A DNA stretch of 64,000 nt, taken from the NCBI RefSeq assembly GCF_025766255.1, contig NW_026516679.1, positions 248,001-312,000 on the forward strand, in the 5' to 3' direction. Within the stretch, counting starts at the first letter, position 1; each line of letters begins with the position of its first letter. The stretch is from Zychaea mexicana (taxonomy: Eukaryota; Mucoromycota; Mucoromycetes; Mucorales; Lichtheimiaceae). The position numbers and the translations under genes are program-made. Under the pieces are notes generated by a model, which was not told where the DNA came from, did no database searches, and was given only the letters and a program-made list of their open reading frames with translations. Positions 51,866 through 62,892 of the stretch are shown here, one piece after another.

Positions 51866-53170
51866 ATGAACATTCAATTCTTGTATGAAAATGGGAAAGG
51901 TTCTGTCGTCGACGAGTATGGCAGGGCTGAACCGATGTATTATATTGTTGATGAGGAGCAGTTTCGTCTTGAAACATTGAGTTCTCATACACAATACTTA
52001 GCTCAACTACCTCTGGAGAACGAGAAAACGGTAGAGGCAATGCAAGTGGAAAAGGAGGTAAAGCCTGGCAGTGATCTTGTTATGGGGGAAACATCTATGA
52101 AGCGAAATTATACACGCTATTCTGATCAGGATAAAGTGAGGTTCTTTAAGCTGTTGTTTGAGAAATGTCTGAGCGCGGCTGCTGCTGCAAAACAGCTTGG
52201 GATTCACGTTCGTACAGCGCAAAAATGGGCTGAACAGTACGAGAGGGATCCTGATAATATCTTTGAGAAAAGGAGAAAGACTGGTCGTCCACGCATTCTC
52301 AATGAGGAGCACAAAAACGTTATTCTTGAGTGTATTGATGCGAACCCTTCAGTCGTCTTGGACGACCTGATGAAGCACTTACGACAAGTATTCACAGAAT
52401 TAAAAGTATCCAAAAGTACCTTGTTTGATTTTGTAAAAAAGCACTGCATCTTGTCTCTCAAAAAAGCTCGTTTTCAACCCGTAGATCGGAACAGCGAGGA
52501 AAAGACTCAAGAACGCCTGGATTGGATTCATAAATGGGAAAAAACAGACATGGATTTTACGACCAACTGCGTCTTCCTTGATGAATCTGCATTTCATATT
52601 AATTTGAAACGTAGTATGGCATGGTCAAAGAAAGGCTCCCCTGCAGTGGTCACAGTTCCCAAAACACGAGCAAAAACAACAACCATTTTAGGTGCAATTT
52701 CTGCCCAAGGTCTGATTAAATGTAGCCTCAGGCTTCCTCAGCCTCCATCCAATAAAAAGAGAAAGCGAGGAGAAGACGTTGGGCGTGTGAGCAAAGGGAC
52801 AGTTACGGGACACTATGTTAGTTTTCTAAAAGCCACGATGGATGAAATGGACCAGTATCCACATATGAAAGGCCATTACCTCGTGATGGATAATGCTCCA
52901 ATCCATACATCGGTTGATATAGCTAAATATGTAGAATCTCGCGGTTACCGCTGTGTCTATTTGCCGTCCTATTCTCCTGAACTTAATCCAATTGAACAGT
53001 TTTGGTCAGTGGTTAAGAGTAAAGTCAAACGAAACAAGCTACTGGAAACTGAGACACTTATGACAAGAATCAGTGAGGCATCTAATAGTTTGACGCTGAG
53101 CGATTTTAAAGGGTTTGTTGGGCATTCTCACAAATGCTTGGACAAGTGTCGTAGCAGGCAAGCACTCTGA
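51866..53170 (+). CDS. Tc1/mariner-IS630 (DDE_3) transposase, intact, copy 1
   Basis: 434 residues, single exon, ATG in AATGAACATTC context. An N-terminal extension of about 85 residues is not typical of Tc1. A helix-turn-helix follows ([40 protein letters not shown]) and a GRPR-like motif [12 protein letters not shown]. The catalytic domain shows VFLDESAFH (D), [11 protein letters not shown] (D) and [14 protein letters not shown] (E), spacing DD34E, with the usual LPxYSPxLNPIE box. All catalytic residues are present and there are no breaks. It cuts and pastes its own DNA in the nucleus. The copy at 60537-61841 encodes the same protein. Confidence 0.9.
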   Translation: MNIQFLYENGKGSVVDEYGRAEPMYYIVDEEQFRLETLSSHTQYLAQLPLENEKTVEAMQVEKEVKPGSDLVMGETSMKRNYTRYSDQDKVRFFKLLFEKCLSAAAAAKQLGIHVRTAQKWAEQYERDPDNIFEKRRKTGRPRILNEEHKNVILECIDANPSVVLDDLMKHLRQVFTELKVSKSTLFDFVKKHCILSLKKARFQPVDRNSEEKTQERLDWIHKWEKTDMDFTTNCVFLDESAFHINLKRSMAWSKKGSPAVVTVPKTRAKTTTILGAISAQGLIKCSLRLPQPPSNKKRKRGEDVGRVSKGTVTGHYVSFLKATMDEMDQYPHMKGHYLVMDNAPIHTSVDIAKYVESRGYRCVYLPSYSPELNPIEQFWSVVKSKVKRNKLLETETLMTRISEASNSLTLSDFKGFVGHSHKCLDKCRSRQAL

Positions 53171-53407
53171 AGATCTTATTCATGGTCAATGCAGTAAAAA
53201 AAAAAAAAAACTCGCACAGGATTTCCACCAAAGGATTGCGGTTGCGCCGTGAATATAGCACCGAGTTGCGTTTGGCACCATTTACTATAGGCTTTCTAAA
53301 TCGACCCATGATCACCATATACAACCTTTCGCTGATGGAATGGCATGTCGACGAGCTTGTTCATCCCATAATTGGCGAGCCGAAGTCCCAACAAATGTGG
53401 TATTCGT

Positions 53408-53578
53408 GTTATCTGTGCTATCCGTGCTATCCGTGCTATCCGTGCTATCCGTGCTATCCGTGCTATCCGTGCTATCCGTGCTATCCGTGCTATCCGTGCT
53501 ATCCGTGCTATCCGTGCTATCCGTGCTATCCGTGCTATCCGTGCTATCCGTGCTATCTGTGCTATCTGTGCTATCCGT
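53408..53578. repeat. Minisatellite, 9 bp unit GCTATCCGT, 19 units
   Basis: 19 head-to-tail units with three degenerate members (one GTTATCTGT, two GCTATCTGT). It is open in several frames on both strands but has no coding sense. The same array in copy 2 has 10 units. Confidence 0.9.
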
Positions 53579-54593
53579 GCTATGTTCCCATATGAAACAG
53601 AAATGTATGACAAGGTTTGGATTATGGTCCTGTTCCTGAAATCATCTCCTGAACTGAAACCATCTGTTGAGGCGTATGGGTGTGCTTTACTATTTTAAAA
53701 TGCCGCTTTTGTCTAGTAAATCCCGCCACAACTGGCGATTTCTTTATCATTGTTTATCAGCAACAGTTTTGTGCCATGACGATAGAACAAAAAAGCCATG
53801 ACGATGACGGTGGTAAGTTAGGATATTTGTTATACTCCTTTATTTTTGTTTTTTCTTCCTTCCTTTTGTTTAACTGGTTGTGTTTTGTAGTGTCTGACGA
53901 GATTCTCACATTTCGATTGCCCAACGATCAATTGCCAGGGAAAGACCAATTCAGCAAGCAAATGTTAAAACTCAAGTCGTGATTGACCTTGTGGTCGGCG
54001 AATTATTGGACGTTCCAAACAGAATATACACGTCAGCAGAAACAGAATGGCAGAAGGCATCGCGAAGCGATATACTTTATAAGCCTCGGTTGGCAATCCA
54101 AAACTCGCTTCCTCCAATCCTTATCGAAAATCAACTCACTGTCAATGAACCTTTTATGCAACGCCTTGTCAGCTATTCACAAAGCGCTTTGAGCATCTAC
54201 AAAACATATCCTATCGTTTTAATTGTTTGCACCGATCGCGTCTCTCCTATCCAACTTATGGCAAAGTTCAAACTTATTTCTGGAAAACCTTGGATGTCTT
54301 CACTCCTGGCCACTGATTATGGGGGTTAATCCTTAACCATAAATCAAAAAAGGTTTTATTAATTAAACGTATATCATTGTTTGGAGGAATATTAAGAAAG
54401 GTTCGTTACATAAACATTCAAACTCAATTGATTTTAAAAATAAAAATTGAATTTTGTATAATTTAAAAAATAAGATATAATAATGTTTATTGAACCATTC
54501 AGAAAACTAAAGGAAATCTTTGATAATGAAAGATTAGCAATAAATTATCTATTAGATAATAATTATATTAATAAATATGAAAAATGTGATATA

Positions 54594-56704
54594 CAGTCGA
54601 CCCCCGTTAACGTCAACCCTCAGGGTACCTGCAAAAGTGTTGACCATATCGAGGGTTGACGACTACCGGGAGTAGCGAGATTAGGCAAAATGTTTATCCT
54701 TGCAGACACTAAATGAATCACTGCTTCCCGACATTATAAATACACATATGAAAATGTTGTCAATCTTCAGTCCTACATCTCACTTTACGCCATGAGTACA
54801 CCACGCGACCAAGTTTCCTTTACGAACGAGCAGCGTGATGCGATTTATGCGTTTAAGAGCTCAAAGCGGGGCATCACCCTTATGCAGACGGCAGAATGGG
54901 CTCAAAAAGAATTCAACCTAAGTAAAACGCCTGATAAGAGCACCATTTCGAAGATGATAAAGCGAAAATCCACAGAAGCTCCTGGTGATGAAAGGGACGC
55001 GAAGAAAATTCGTAATAGAAGGAGTCAATTTCCTGTAAATATCGAATGTAATTCAATCAGTTTAAAAATTCGGTGAACTGTAGTGTTTACTTTTTGTCAA
55101 TCTTGTATTGATTAGGAGGTTGAGGAAGCAGTGTTACTCTGGCTCAATGTCGCGCAGAGAAACAAGATCCAGGTTACATGGGAATTGATACAGTTGAAGG
55201 CGAGAAATTACGCGGACATGATTGGCATCGCAACATTCAAAGCATCGAATGGCTGGACAGACCGGTTTGCAAAGAGATACGGACTCAGTGCACGCAGCAT
55301 CCATGGCGAAGCGCAATCTGCCGATCTTGAAGCTTTGGACGAACAGAGGGAAGCCATTAAGGCCACCATCCAAAAGTATGAAAAGCGAGACATCTATAAT
55401 CTAGATGAAACCAGTCTGTTTTATCGCTTGGAGCCAAAGACGACGATCGGCACTCATGGGTTCAAGGGGAGAAAACAAGACAAATCAAGGTTGTCTGTTG
55501 CTCTCCTTTGCAATGCTGATGGCAGTGACAAACGGAACGAACCTATCATCATAGGCCGCTCTGAAAAACCTGATGCATTCATGGTTCAAAAAAAACGCAA
55601 AGATGCTTCTTTCCATGGATTCCAGCGCTACTTTTTCAATCAGAAGGCGTGGATGACTCGTAAAATCTTCAGAGATGTTTTGCGTCAGTTCGATCGAGCC
55701 ATGGGCCACCAGAACAGAAAAGTACTTTTGCTACTTGACAACTTCTCAGGTCATTACGTCGATTACGAACCTGTTAATGTTGAGCTACTCTATTTGCCTC
55801 CGAACACAACATCACTTATCCAGCCTCTTGATGGTGGAATCATTCGCTCGTTCAAGGCTCAATACAAGCGGCGACAACTTGAGAAGGCTTACCGCACCAT
55901 CGGAATGTATCAGAACGGAAACGGGAATGTTGTGGGACCTGTCGGAAAAGTTTTTCTTGTTGACCAGCTGCAAGCAATGAAGTGGATAAAGTTCTCGTGG
56001 GCAGCTGTGTCTGCTGAAACGATCAAAAATTGCTTTGATGCAACCATCTTTCGATATATCAATGACAATCACGAAGCCCAAGGAACTGCTAGGAGCCAAA
56101 TCGAAAAAGAAGACGAGCGTGACAGGAAGGTGCTGGAAGCTCAATTACGACGAATCGCCGATACACAACTTGTTACATTAAATCAGTGCCCCGACATCGA
56201 CCTTGATCCCAAGTATGAGCGCGATTCGTATCTCTTTTCTCTCACAGATAGTGAGATTGTTCAAACAGTGACGGCAGTTGCTGAAGATGATGACACCCCA
56301 GATGTTGACGAAGAGCCAGTTTTGCAGGAAAGAAGAGTACTTACTGCTAAAGACAAAGTTACCAACGTCAACACATTTCTCGATATTTTGGATGAAGAGC
56401 AAGATCTACATGATACCGTTGTGAATGCTTTACCTGAAATTCTGAAACTACGCGACAAATATATAAAATCCATGTATTCTAAGCAAGCCTCTTTGACAAA
56501 TTTCTTTGTACCACAATCCCAATAAATGTAATCTAATTGGACAAGTTTCACCCTCGATAACTAGTCAACCCTCCTGAAGGTGTTGAAGTTGACCTTATGT
56601 AGAAGTTGAAGTTTTTCACTGCTAAATTTGAAAGGGTACCAGCGAATCGGTTGATGCTATCGGGGGTTGACGTTATCGGGGTGGACGTTAACGGGGGTCG
56701 ACTG
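54594..56704 (+). mobile_element. Tigger/pogo DNA transposon, apparently complete (2111 bp)
   Basis: Terminal inverted repeats CAGTCGACCCCCGTTAACG, flanked by TA duplications (54592-54593 and 56705-56706). It encodes an unbroken two-exon transposase. Two MITEs with the same ends lie at 35552 and 35982. Confidence 0.92.
54792..56525 (+). CDS. Tigger/pogo transposase (CENP-B type, DDE_1), intact
   Basis: Exons 54792-55034 and 55116-56525, intron GTAAAT...GATTAG, phase 0, total about 550 residues. The N-terminal psq/CENP-B-type DNA-binding region comes first (SFTNEQRDAIYAFKSSKRGI, SKTPDKSTISKMIKRKS), then a second HTH (EVEEAVLLWLNVAQRNKIQV, FKASNGWTDRFAKRYGLSAR). The DDE_1 catalytic core shows YNLDETSLFYRLEP (D), KVLLLLDNFSGHYVDYEP (D) and LPPNTTSLIQPLDGGIIRSF (D), spacing DD30D. 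An acidic C-terminal tail follows. All catalytic residues are present and the frame is unbroken. This is the best candidate in the window for a currently mobile autonomous element, and the likely helper for the two pogo-type MITEs. Confidence 0.92.
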
Positions 56705-57540
56705 TATGTGATAGAGAAACAAGATTTGATTATAAAAGAAAATTATTTATTTGTCGAAATTATAAATGTGAAAAATCTAAATCACCATTTTCAGGTACAA
56801 TTTTTATTAAAAAAAAATTTCCCTATTAATATTCAATTACATATACTTTATGAGTTTTTAAAAAAGTCTACAGGATCTAGTATATCATCTAGCCTAGAAA
56901 TTGATAAAATCACTGTTTCTTCTTATAAAAAAATATTTAGAACACATATAAGAAATAAACAATTAATAAATAAAAAAAATAAAATTGGTGGAAGAAACCA
57001 TAAAGTAGAAATTGATGAAACAAAAATTGGAAAAAGAAAATATAATAAAGGTCACAGAGTAGAAGGTGTATGGGTAATAGGAGGTATTGAGAGAAGTAGA
57101 CTAAAAAATAAATTACCATATGAAAATAAAAAACTTTTTATGTGTCCTATTTTAAAAAGAAATTCTGAAAGTATAGAAAAAATTATTAATAAACATGTTA
57201 AAAAAGGCACTACAATTTATACTAATTTATGGAAAGGCTATAAAAATATTAATAAATTAGGTTATAAACATAGCACAGTTAATCATTCAAAGCATTTTAA
57301 AGATCCTATTACAAAAATTCATACAAATAATATAGAAAGTTTATGGAATGCAGTAAAACAAGGTATACCTATTAGGAATAGAAATAGAAAATTTATATAT
57401 TTACATTTAAAAGAGTATCAATGGCAAAGAAGGTATAAAGAAAATAATATATGGAAAGAATTTCTTAAAGATTAGATATAAGATATATCTTGGAAAAAAG
57501 TTATTATGAATATAAAATTGAATTTAAGTATATAATAAAA

Positions 57541-57732
57541 ATAAATATTATGATTCCATTTGAGGATAGTAATTTTTTAAAAGCTATAAAAAGATGTTAT
57601 ATTATAAGAGAAATGATAAAAAATAAAAATAATAATAAATATGATATTATTGATGCTTATTTTAAATTAAATGATAATGTAATTACGATATCAATAAAAC
57701 AAAAAAATATTGCAGATGTTTATAAATATTAA
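57541..57732 (+). CDS. Accessory ORF2 of Merlin-type element 2
   Basis: A Lys/Asn-rich frame directly after the transposase, best start near 57550 (MIPFEDSNFLKAIKRCYIIR, EMIKNKNNNKYDIIDAYFKL). It is interrupted by TAA at 57730, with coding-like sequence beyond. It shares the (E)D..F...IKR...I.EM pattern with the ORF at 8532-8816. Function unknown. Confidence 0.4.
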   Translation: MNIMIPFEDSNFLKAIKRCYIIREMIKNKNNNKYDIIDAYFKLNDNVITISIKQKNIADVYKY

Positions 57733-57889
57733 TATATTCCAAAACAAAAACAAATATTAGATGTTAAAAATAAAGTTAATAATAAAAATATAGATAATAT
57801 CTGTGAAAAAATATAGAAAATGATTATTGATGAATAGTAAATTAAAAATTTTATAAAAGATGAAACATTTGTGTCACGATCCTATAACG

Positions 57890-58149
57890 ATAATTATCCT
57901 CATTGTTTAAACGTATGTAGAAAAAAATAAAAAATTATATTATAATTTTTTAATTTTTGAAATGATTAAGATATTTCTTTTTTATTCTTTTTAATTCCTT
58001 AAAAGGTTTACGTTTTGTATAAACCTTTTTAAACCGTTTAAACGTTATATCCTTTTATAATTAATTTAAAACAGGCTAGGAGGTACAACAACGCCCAGTT
58101 CAATAAAAAATCAACGGAGTTAGATTTTTTTTAGAACGCTTGACAGTAT
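57890..58149. repeat. AT-rich terminal repeat block of Merlin-type element 2
   Basis: In inverted orientation it matches 24900-24985 (CTGTCAAGCGTTC ... CTAGCCTGTTTT) and 25721-25855 (GTTTAAACG ... ACATTTAAACAAT) in the same relative order, with the intervening 25 kb material absent. Confidence 0.65.
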
Positions 58150-58745
58150 TAAGAATAATAAATAAATTAGTGGTTTACTACATAATTTATTATTATGAAT
58201 TGATACTCTTCTGGGCACAAAGCTGCTTCATTGTGTCGAAACTGACTTTATCGAGTATTGCGCCTTCTGATCAACTCACACCCCTGCAGCCTTTGTCCTC
58301 ATTCCTGACCAAAGCCTCTCCAACGTTATATGGTCATCCCTTTGCTGAAAATCGAACTATTCGACAGTTATATCATATTGCCATGGCCATCTCGGAAAAT
58401 CAGGTTGAATGCGATAAGGATGTCTCAAATGTGGTAGACATCATTTGCTACAACAACGAGAAAATACTAATGAAGGCTGATGTTGCGTTATTTGGTATAT
58501 CTAGGTCATCCAAGGCAAAAAATCTGATCGAGCGTGCATTAGTTTTCAATGCGGCTGCCAAAAGAAAGTATTGCCAAACTGTGGACTCGGATTCAGACTC
58601 GTCGCTGGATCCGCTGCCAAAGTTGAAGGGAAAGAAAAGGGAAACAATTCAAGATAAAAAACAAGATGACCTTGAATTCGTGATCAACTACCGGAAAAAT
58701 CTGATTGAAGATGAACTGGAAGACATGCCTGTCAGTTGGCCATGA

Positions 58746-60172
58746 AAAAAACTTATGCCAAAATTACTCCACTGGTGAATCGCTGTGACGATTCTTATAC
58801 AACGCCTTTAAAAAATGATTTCCTTTATTCTTTATTCCCTGATTCCCTATATTCCCACTTTCCTTGATTTCTCTCATCGGTGTAGTGTATTCGACTAATG
58901 GGAAAACAAAGTCAAAAAAAATAAAAATAACTAGCTGGCCTTGTGATCTTAAAAGATCACACAAACGATTTGATTATACGGTGTTGCGTGGTGTTTTTCT
59001 ATAGTTCTCTGTGATTACCGTATTTTGGCAATGCGACGTCCAGTTTGGTTGTATTGTGACATTCCCCTCTCTCATACTGTACCTATGGCATATTGCGTTG
59101 GCTCGGCCTTCGGCCTCGCCCGTGGCAACAATATAGGCCTATTATACAGTAGGTCCCGCTGCTGTTGCTGGGCCGGGGGTTGCGCAGGTTGGCGTAGTGG
59201 CTGGCGTTGCAGCTGTCGTATATAAGGTTAAGAGATAAAACAATAAGAATAAGTAATAAGAAAATATACATATATCAGATAATAAGATGGATAAATAAGA
59301 CAATAGACTAAGAAGCAACACACAATAAATAATACCACCTATTAAAAATAGGTCAGAGTAAAATACAGATAATATAACAATCAGAGTATATTTTATAGAA
59401 TCAATACTTGAATAAACCTAGCTACTTTATTTCAAGCATATCAGAACAACTTGATCTAGAAAATATCATGAATGATTATATTATAATATTATTGGATGAA
59501 AGAGATCCAATGATAGAGTTGGGGCATGGATAATTTTAGGATGCTTCTTCTCAACAACCGTTCCCTCTATAACATATATTATATGAGCTCACGGTAATAA
59601 GGATAGATATCATGTGATCTAACTTATTGATTAAAGTCTGTTCTCAGTGTTGCTCAAGATAGATATCAATAGTAATAGATGTTAGCTCTTAAAGAATAAA
59701 TCTTTATAGAAAATTGGAAAATAAAAACAACATCTAAGATTTAATTATAAGTTCAAGACCAGAATATTATTAAATCATTCGAAAATAACAGTAGATTAGA
59801 CACTCCACTGAAACCATATCTAGTTAACCACAGTCTATATATATATATATATATAATAAAACAACCCCAACCTAATCTTATCTCAAATCTGATTCATCAT
59901 ACGATATGCCAATAGATGTTGGGTAAAACTAACCCAACCTCTATTGCTCAGCAACTTTCTCTTATTCTTAAAAATACTTGGCAATATCTTATCATTCGAG
60001 GTCTTTTTTGGGGTTTTTTTTCTGATCTTATTTTTTCTTTTGATCTAATAAAAACCACTACATTAATCTCATCAATTCTTTCGTTCTCAAATTAAATCGT
60101 GCTTTTTCTCCAAATATCACAGCAGCGCTCCTGATTAATGGGAAAGTTGGCATAGATTCGTCCACATTTCTA
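58746..60172. other. Intergenic; GC-rich patch at 59097-59220, otherwise AT-rich
   Basis: No gene supported. 59097-59220 is an isolated GC-rich patch beginning with the palindrome GGCCTTCGGCC. A (TA)n run of about 18 bp lies near 59836-59855. The rest is AT-rich without recognisable coding sequence. Confidence 0.45.
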
Positions 60173-60208
60173 CCTTGTCATACATTTCTGTTTCATATGG
60201 GAACATGG

Positions 60209-60298
60209 CATGGATAGCACGGATAGCACGGATAGCACGGATAGCACGGATAGCACGGATAGCACGGATAGCACGGATAGCACGGATAGCACAGATAA
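60209..60298. repeat. Minisatellite, 9 bp unit, 10 units (copy 2)
   Basis: Inverse of the 53408-53578 array with nine fewer units (81 bp). Boundaries approximate. Confidence 0.85.
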
Positions 60299-60536
60299 CA
60301 CGAATACCACATTTGTTGGGACTTCGGCTCGCCAATTATGGGATGAACAAGCTCGTCGACATGCCATTCCATCAGCGAAAGGTTGTATATGGTGATCATG
60401 GGTCGATTTAGAAAGCCTATAGTAAATGGTGCCAAACGCAACTCGGTGCTATATTCACGGCGCAACCGCAATCCTTTGGTGGAAATCCTGTGCGAGTTTT
60501 TTTTTTTTTTTACTGCATTGACCATGAATAAGATCT

Positions 60537-61841
60537 TCAGAGTGCTTGCCTGCTACGACACTTGTCCAAGCATTTGTGAGAATGCCCAACAAACCCTTTA
60601 AAATCGCTCAGCGTCAAACTATTAGATGCCTCACTGATTCTTGTCATAAGTGTCTCAGTTTCCAGTAGCTTGTTTCGTTTGACTTTACTCTTAACCACTG
60701 ACCAAAACTGTTCAATTGGATTAAGTTCAGGAGAATAGGACGGCAAATAGACACAGCGGTAACCGCGAGATTCTACATATTTAGCTATATCAACCGATGT
60801 ATGGATTGGAGCATTATCCATCACGAGGTAATGGCCTTTCATATGTGGATACTGGTCCATTTCATCCATCGTGGCTTTTAGAAAACTAACATAGTGTCCC
60901 GTAACTGTCCCTTTGCTCACACGCCCAACGTCTTCTCCTCGCTTTCTCTTTTTATTGGATGGAGGCTGAGGAAGCCTGAGGCTACATTTAATCAGACCTT
61001 GGGCAGAAATTGCACCTAAAATGGTTGTTGTTTTTGCTCGTGTTTTGGGAACTGTGACCACTGCAGGGGAGCCTTTCTTTGACCATGCCATACTACGTTT
61101 CAAATTAATATGAAATGCAGATTCATCAAGGAAGACGCAGTTGGTCGTAAAATCCATGTCTGTTTTTTCCCATTTATGAATCCAATCCAGGCGTTCTTGA
61201 GTCTTTTCCTCGCTGTTCCGATCTACGGGTTGAAAACGAGCTTTTTTGAGAGACAAGATGCAGTGCTTTTTTACAAAATCAAACAAGGTACTTTTGGATA
61301 CTTTTAATTCTGTGAATACTTGTCGTAAGTGCTTCATCAGGTCGTCCAAGACGACTGAAGGGTTCGCATCAATACACTCAAGAATAACGTTTTTGTGCTC
61401 CTCATTGAGAATGCGTGGACGACCAGTCTTTCTCCTTTTCTCAAAGATATTATCAGGATCCCTCTCGTACTGTTCAGCCCATTTTTGCGCTGTACGAACG
61501 TGAATCCCAAGCTGTTTTGCAGCAGCAGCCGCGCTCAGACATTTCTCAAACAACAGCTTAAAGAACCTCACTTTATCCTGATCAGAATAGCGTGTATAAT
61601 TTCGCTTCATAGATGTTTCCCCCATAACAAGATCACTGCCAGGCTTTACCTCCTTTTCCACTTGCATTGCCTCTACCGTTTTCTCGTTCTCCAGAGGTAG
61701 TTGAGCTAAGTATTGTGTATGAGAACTCAATGTTTCAAGACGAAACTGCTCCTCATCAACAATATAATACATCGGTTCAGCCCTGCCATACTCGTCGACG
61801 ACAGAACCTTTCCCATTTTCATACAAGAATTGAATGTTCAT
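60537..61841 (-). CDS. Tc1/mariner-IS630 (DDE_3) transposase, intact, copy 2
   Basis: Encodes the same 434-residue protein as 51866-53170, including [20 protein letters not shown] and [14 protein letters not shown] (DD34E). Nearby non-coding differences are single bases. The lack of coding differences implies recent transposition or gene conversion. The inverted pair brackets about 6.6 kb. Confidence 0.9.
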   Translation of the reverse strand: MNIQFLYENGKGSVVDEYGRAEPMYYIVDEEQFRLETLSSHTQYLAQLPLENEKTVEAMQVEKEVKPGSDLVMGETSMKRNYTRYSDQDKVRFFKLLFEKCLSAAAAAKQLGIHVRTAQKWAEQYERDPDNIFEKRRKTGRPRILNEEHKNVILECIDANPSVVLDDLMKHLRQVFTELKVSKSTLFDFVKKHCILSLKKARFQPVDRNSEEKTQERLDWIHKWEKTDMDFTTNCVFLDESAFHINLKRSMAWSKKGSPAVVTVPKTRAKTTTILGAISAQGLIKCSLRLPQPPSNKKRKRGEDVGRVSKGTVTGHYVSFLKATMDEMDQYPHMKGHYLVMDNAPIHTSVDIAKYVESRGYRCVYLPSYSPELNPIEQFWSVVKSKVKRNKLLETETLMTRISEASNSLTLSDFKGFVGHSHKCLDKCRSRQAL

Positions 61842-62373
61842 TATGATGCGGTTTTGGTGTAATTGTGGAAGAGAAATAAAAGGAAGAGGAGCACTTGGTG
61901 TGCAATTTTGTATCCAATGATGCCAAGGCTAAATATTCTTGGCAGCAGGACATCCTATTTGTCAGCGAATACGAATTTACATTTCGTACAACATGAATTT
62001 TGTTCTTGCCATCTGATGAAATCATTTTCCACCAGGGCGAATTTATTTGTTGTGCACCATGAATTCTGTTCTCGTCATTGGCTGTATTTACTTTCCGACA
62101 AGAGCGAATTTACTTTCTGGAAAGAGTGTATGTATCACTAAGCACTACGTGCCAATCGTTTAATTATGCTGTTATTTCATACGAACGACCACCCGACTGC
62201 CTTCGTAAACATCACGAAGAATAATCGAAACAGGGGACGGCTTCTTATATTCTTCACCTTCTCCCCATTCTCCCCACCATCAGAGACGGAAGTAATTACG
62301 CGATAAATGAAAAGAAAGCTTGTGATTTGCTTTATTATATGTACATAGGATAGAGATACAGAAAAATCAAAGC

Positions 62374-62652
62374 CTAATAATGATGTTGTTTGTTGTGCTT
62401 ATGTGCCTCCTTGGACTGATCCTTTTGGGCAAGGCGTTGTTGATCTTCCTCTTCCAGTTCTTGGTCGATACGAGCGCCTCGGGATTCGTCATATGACTTT
62501 TTGATAGGCTCGTCACGCTTCTTCATGAGGTCCTCGACGTTGTCGTACATTTTCTTGTGTCCTTCATTAGGATTTTCATAGTCTCGTCCGGCTTCCATAG
62601 CGGCCTCAGTGTGCGCTACAGTGGATCCATTACCATGTCTGCGACTGCTCAT
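62374..62652 (-). CDS. Small hydrophilic protein, unidentified
   Basis: A single-exon frame of 92 codons with ATG in a plausible context, start MSSRRHGNGSTVAHTEAAME and end KEAHKHNKQHHY. It is almost entirely charged or polar (Glu, Lys, Arg, Gln, His), with no membrane segment and no domain I recognise. It could be a hydrophilin-like stress protein, but that is only an analogy. It lies downstream of the oxidoreductase on the same strand, about 240 bp away. Confidence 0.55.
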   Translation of the reverse strand: MSSRRHGNGSTVAHTEAAMEAGRDYENPNEGHKKMYDNVEDLMKKRDEPIKKSYDESRGARIDQELEEEDQQRLAQKDQSKEAHKHNKQHHY

Positions 62653-62892
62653 ATTGATGAATCTTTGTTGTGAGAATATGTGGGATCAATAGAAGAAAAA
62701 GACAGAAAAAGTGAAGAACACAAAAATTTGCAAATTGTTGGGCCTCCCTTTTATACACATTGAACCCTTGCTTGGTCTTTCGATCAAAAACTGCTTAATT
62801 TAGATAATATGAGACATAGTGACGTATACATGGGTTCATCGTATAACAAACAACGCTATACTATGTACTAAAATAGAAAAAGAAAATTTAAT

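Larger units (their letters stand above)
51602..53616 (+). mobile_element. Tc1/IS630-type DNA transposon copy 1
   Basis: About 2.0 kb, matched in inverted orientation by 60173-62105. The copies differ by single bases in the leader and by nine units of a 9 bp minisatellite. Terminal sequences GCTCTTGTC and ACCTTGTC are only weakly inverted-repeat-like, and a TA duplication is clear only at one side of copy 2, so the exact ends are provisional. Confidence 0.7.
54485..57475 (+). pseudogene. Merlin-type transposase 2, split by a Tigger element
   Basis: Left part from ATG 54484 (MFIEPFRKLKEIFDNERLAI, NYLLDNNYINKYEKCDI) stops at the Tigger (54594). Removing Tigger and one TA restores the zinc ribbon: CDICDRETRFDYKRKL then FICRNYKCEKSKSPFSG. 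A run of nine A at 56809-56817 shifts the frame by one. The DDE part is then open to 57475: KVEIDETKIGKRKYNKGHRV, GVWVIGGIERSRL, IYTNLWKGYKNINKLGYKHS, VNHSKHFKDPITKIHTNNIE. The middle catalytic Asp (TDCWKGY in copy 1) is Asn here (TNLWKGY), so it would be inactive even without the breaks. Confidence 0.75.
54322..58189 (+). mobile_element. AT-rich Merlin-type element 2 with nested Tigger
   Basis: It interrupts the gene at 53776 and is flanked by TGATTATG / TTATTATG (8 bp, one mismatch), the duplication size expected for Merlin. Its ends share blocks with 24900-24985 and 25721-25915. It contains a Merlin transposase, a small accessory ORF and, inside the transposase zinc ribbon, a complete Tigger/pogo element. 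Confidence 0.6.
53776..58745 (+). pseudogene. Host-like gene disrupted by an AT-rich Merlin element
   Basis: Exon 1 53776-53812 (MTIEQKSHDDDG), intron GTAAGT...TGTAG, exon 2 from 53891 (SDEILTFRLPNDQLPGKDQF). After a frame change near 53965 it continues VVIDLVVGELLDVPNRIYTS, KPRLAIQNSLPPILIENQLT, YKTYPIVLIVCTD and KPWMSSLLATDY to 54321. The frame resumes after the insert at 58198 as ELILFWAQSCFIVSKLTLSS, then LYHIAMAISENQVECDKDVS and an acidic/basic C terminus, stop 58743. The imperfect octamers TGATTATG and TTATTATG flank the insert. From memory it resembles a multicopy Mucoromycota family with a nuclease-like core (PD-(D/E)XK type); that is unverified. Not functional in this form. Confidence 0.55.
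60173..62105 (-). mobile_element. Tc1/IS630-type DNA transposon copy 2 (inverted)
   Basis: Inverted counterpart of 51602-53616, same transposase, with a shorter minisatellite. A TA precedes its inner end (60171-60172 area, CTACCTTGTC). Outer side continues TTCGCTCTTG, with a tandem copy of CTCTT..C.GAAAGTAAAT. Confidence 0.7.

Noticed and set aside
53340..53698. Repeat-protein ORFs (CYP, AIR, VLS repeats) on both strands
   Set aside because: They are the same 9 bp minisatellite read in different frames, inside a transposon, with no conserved start or domain.
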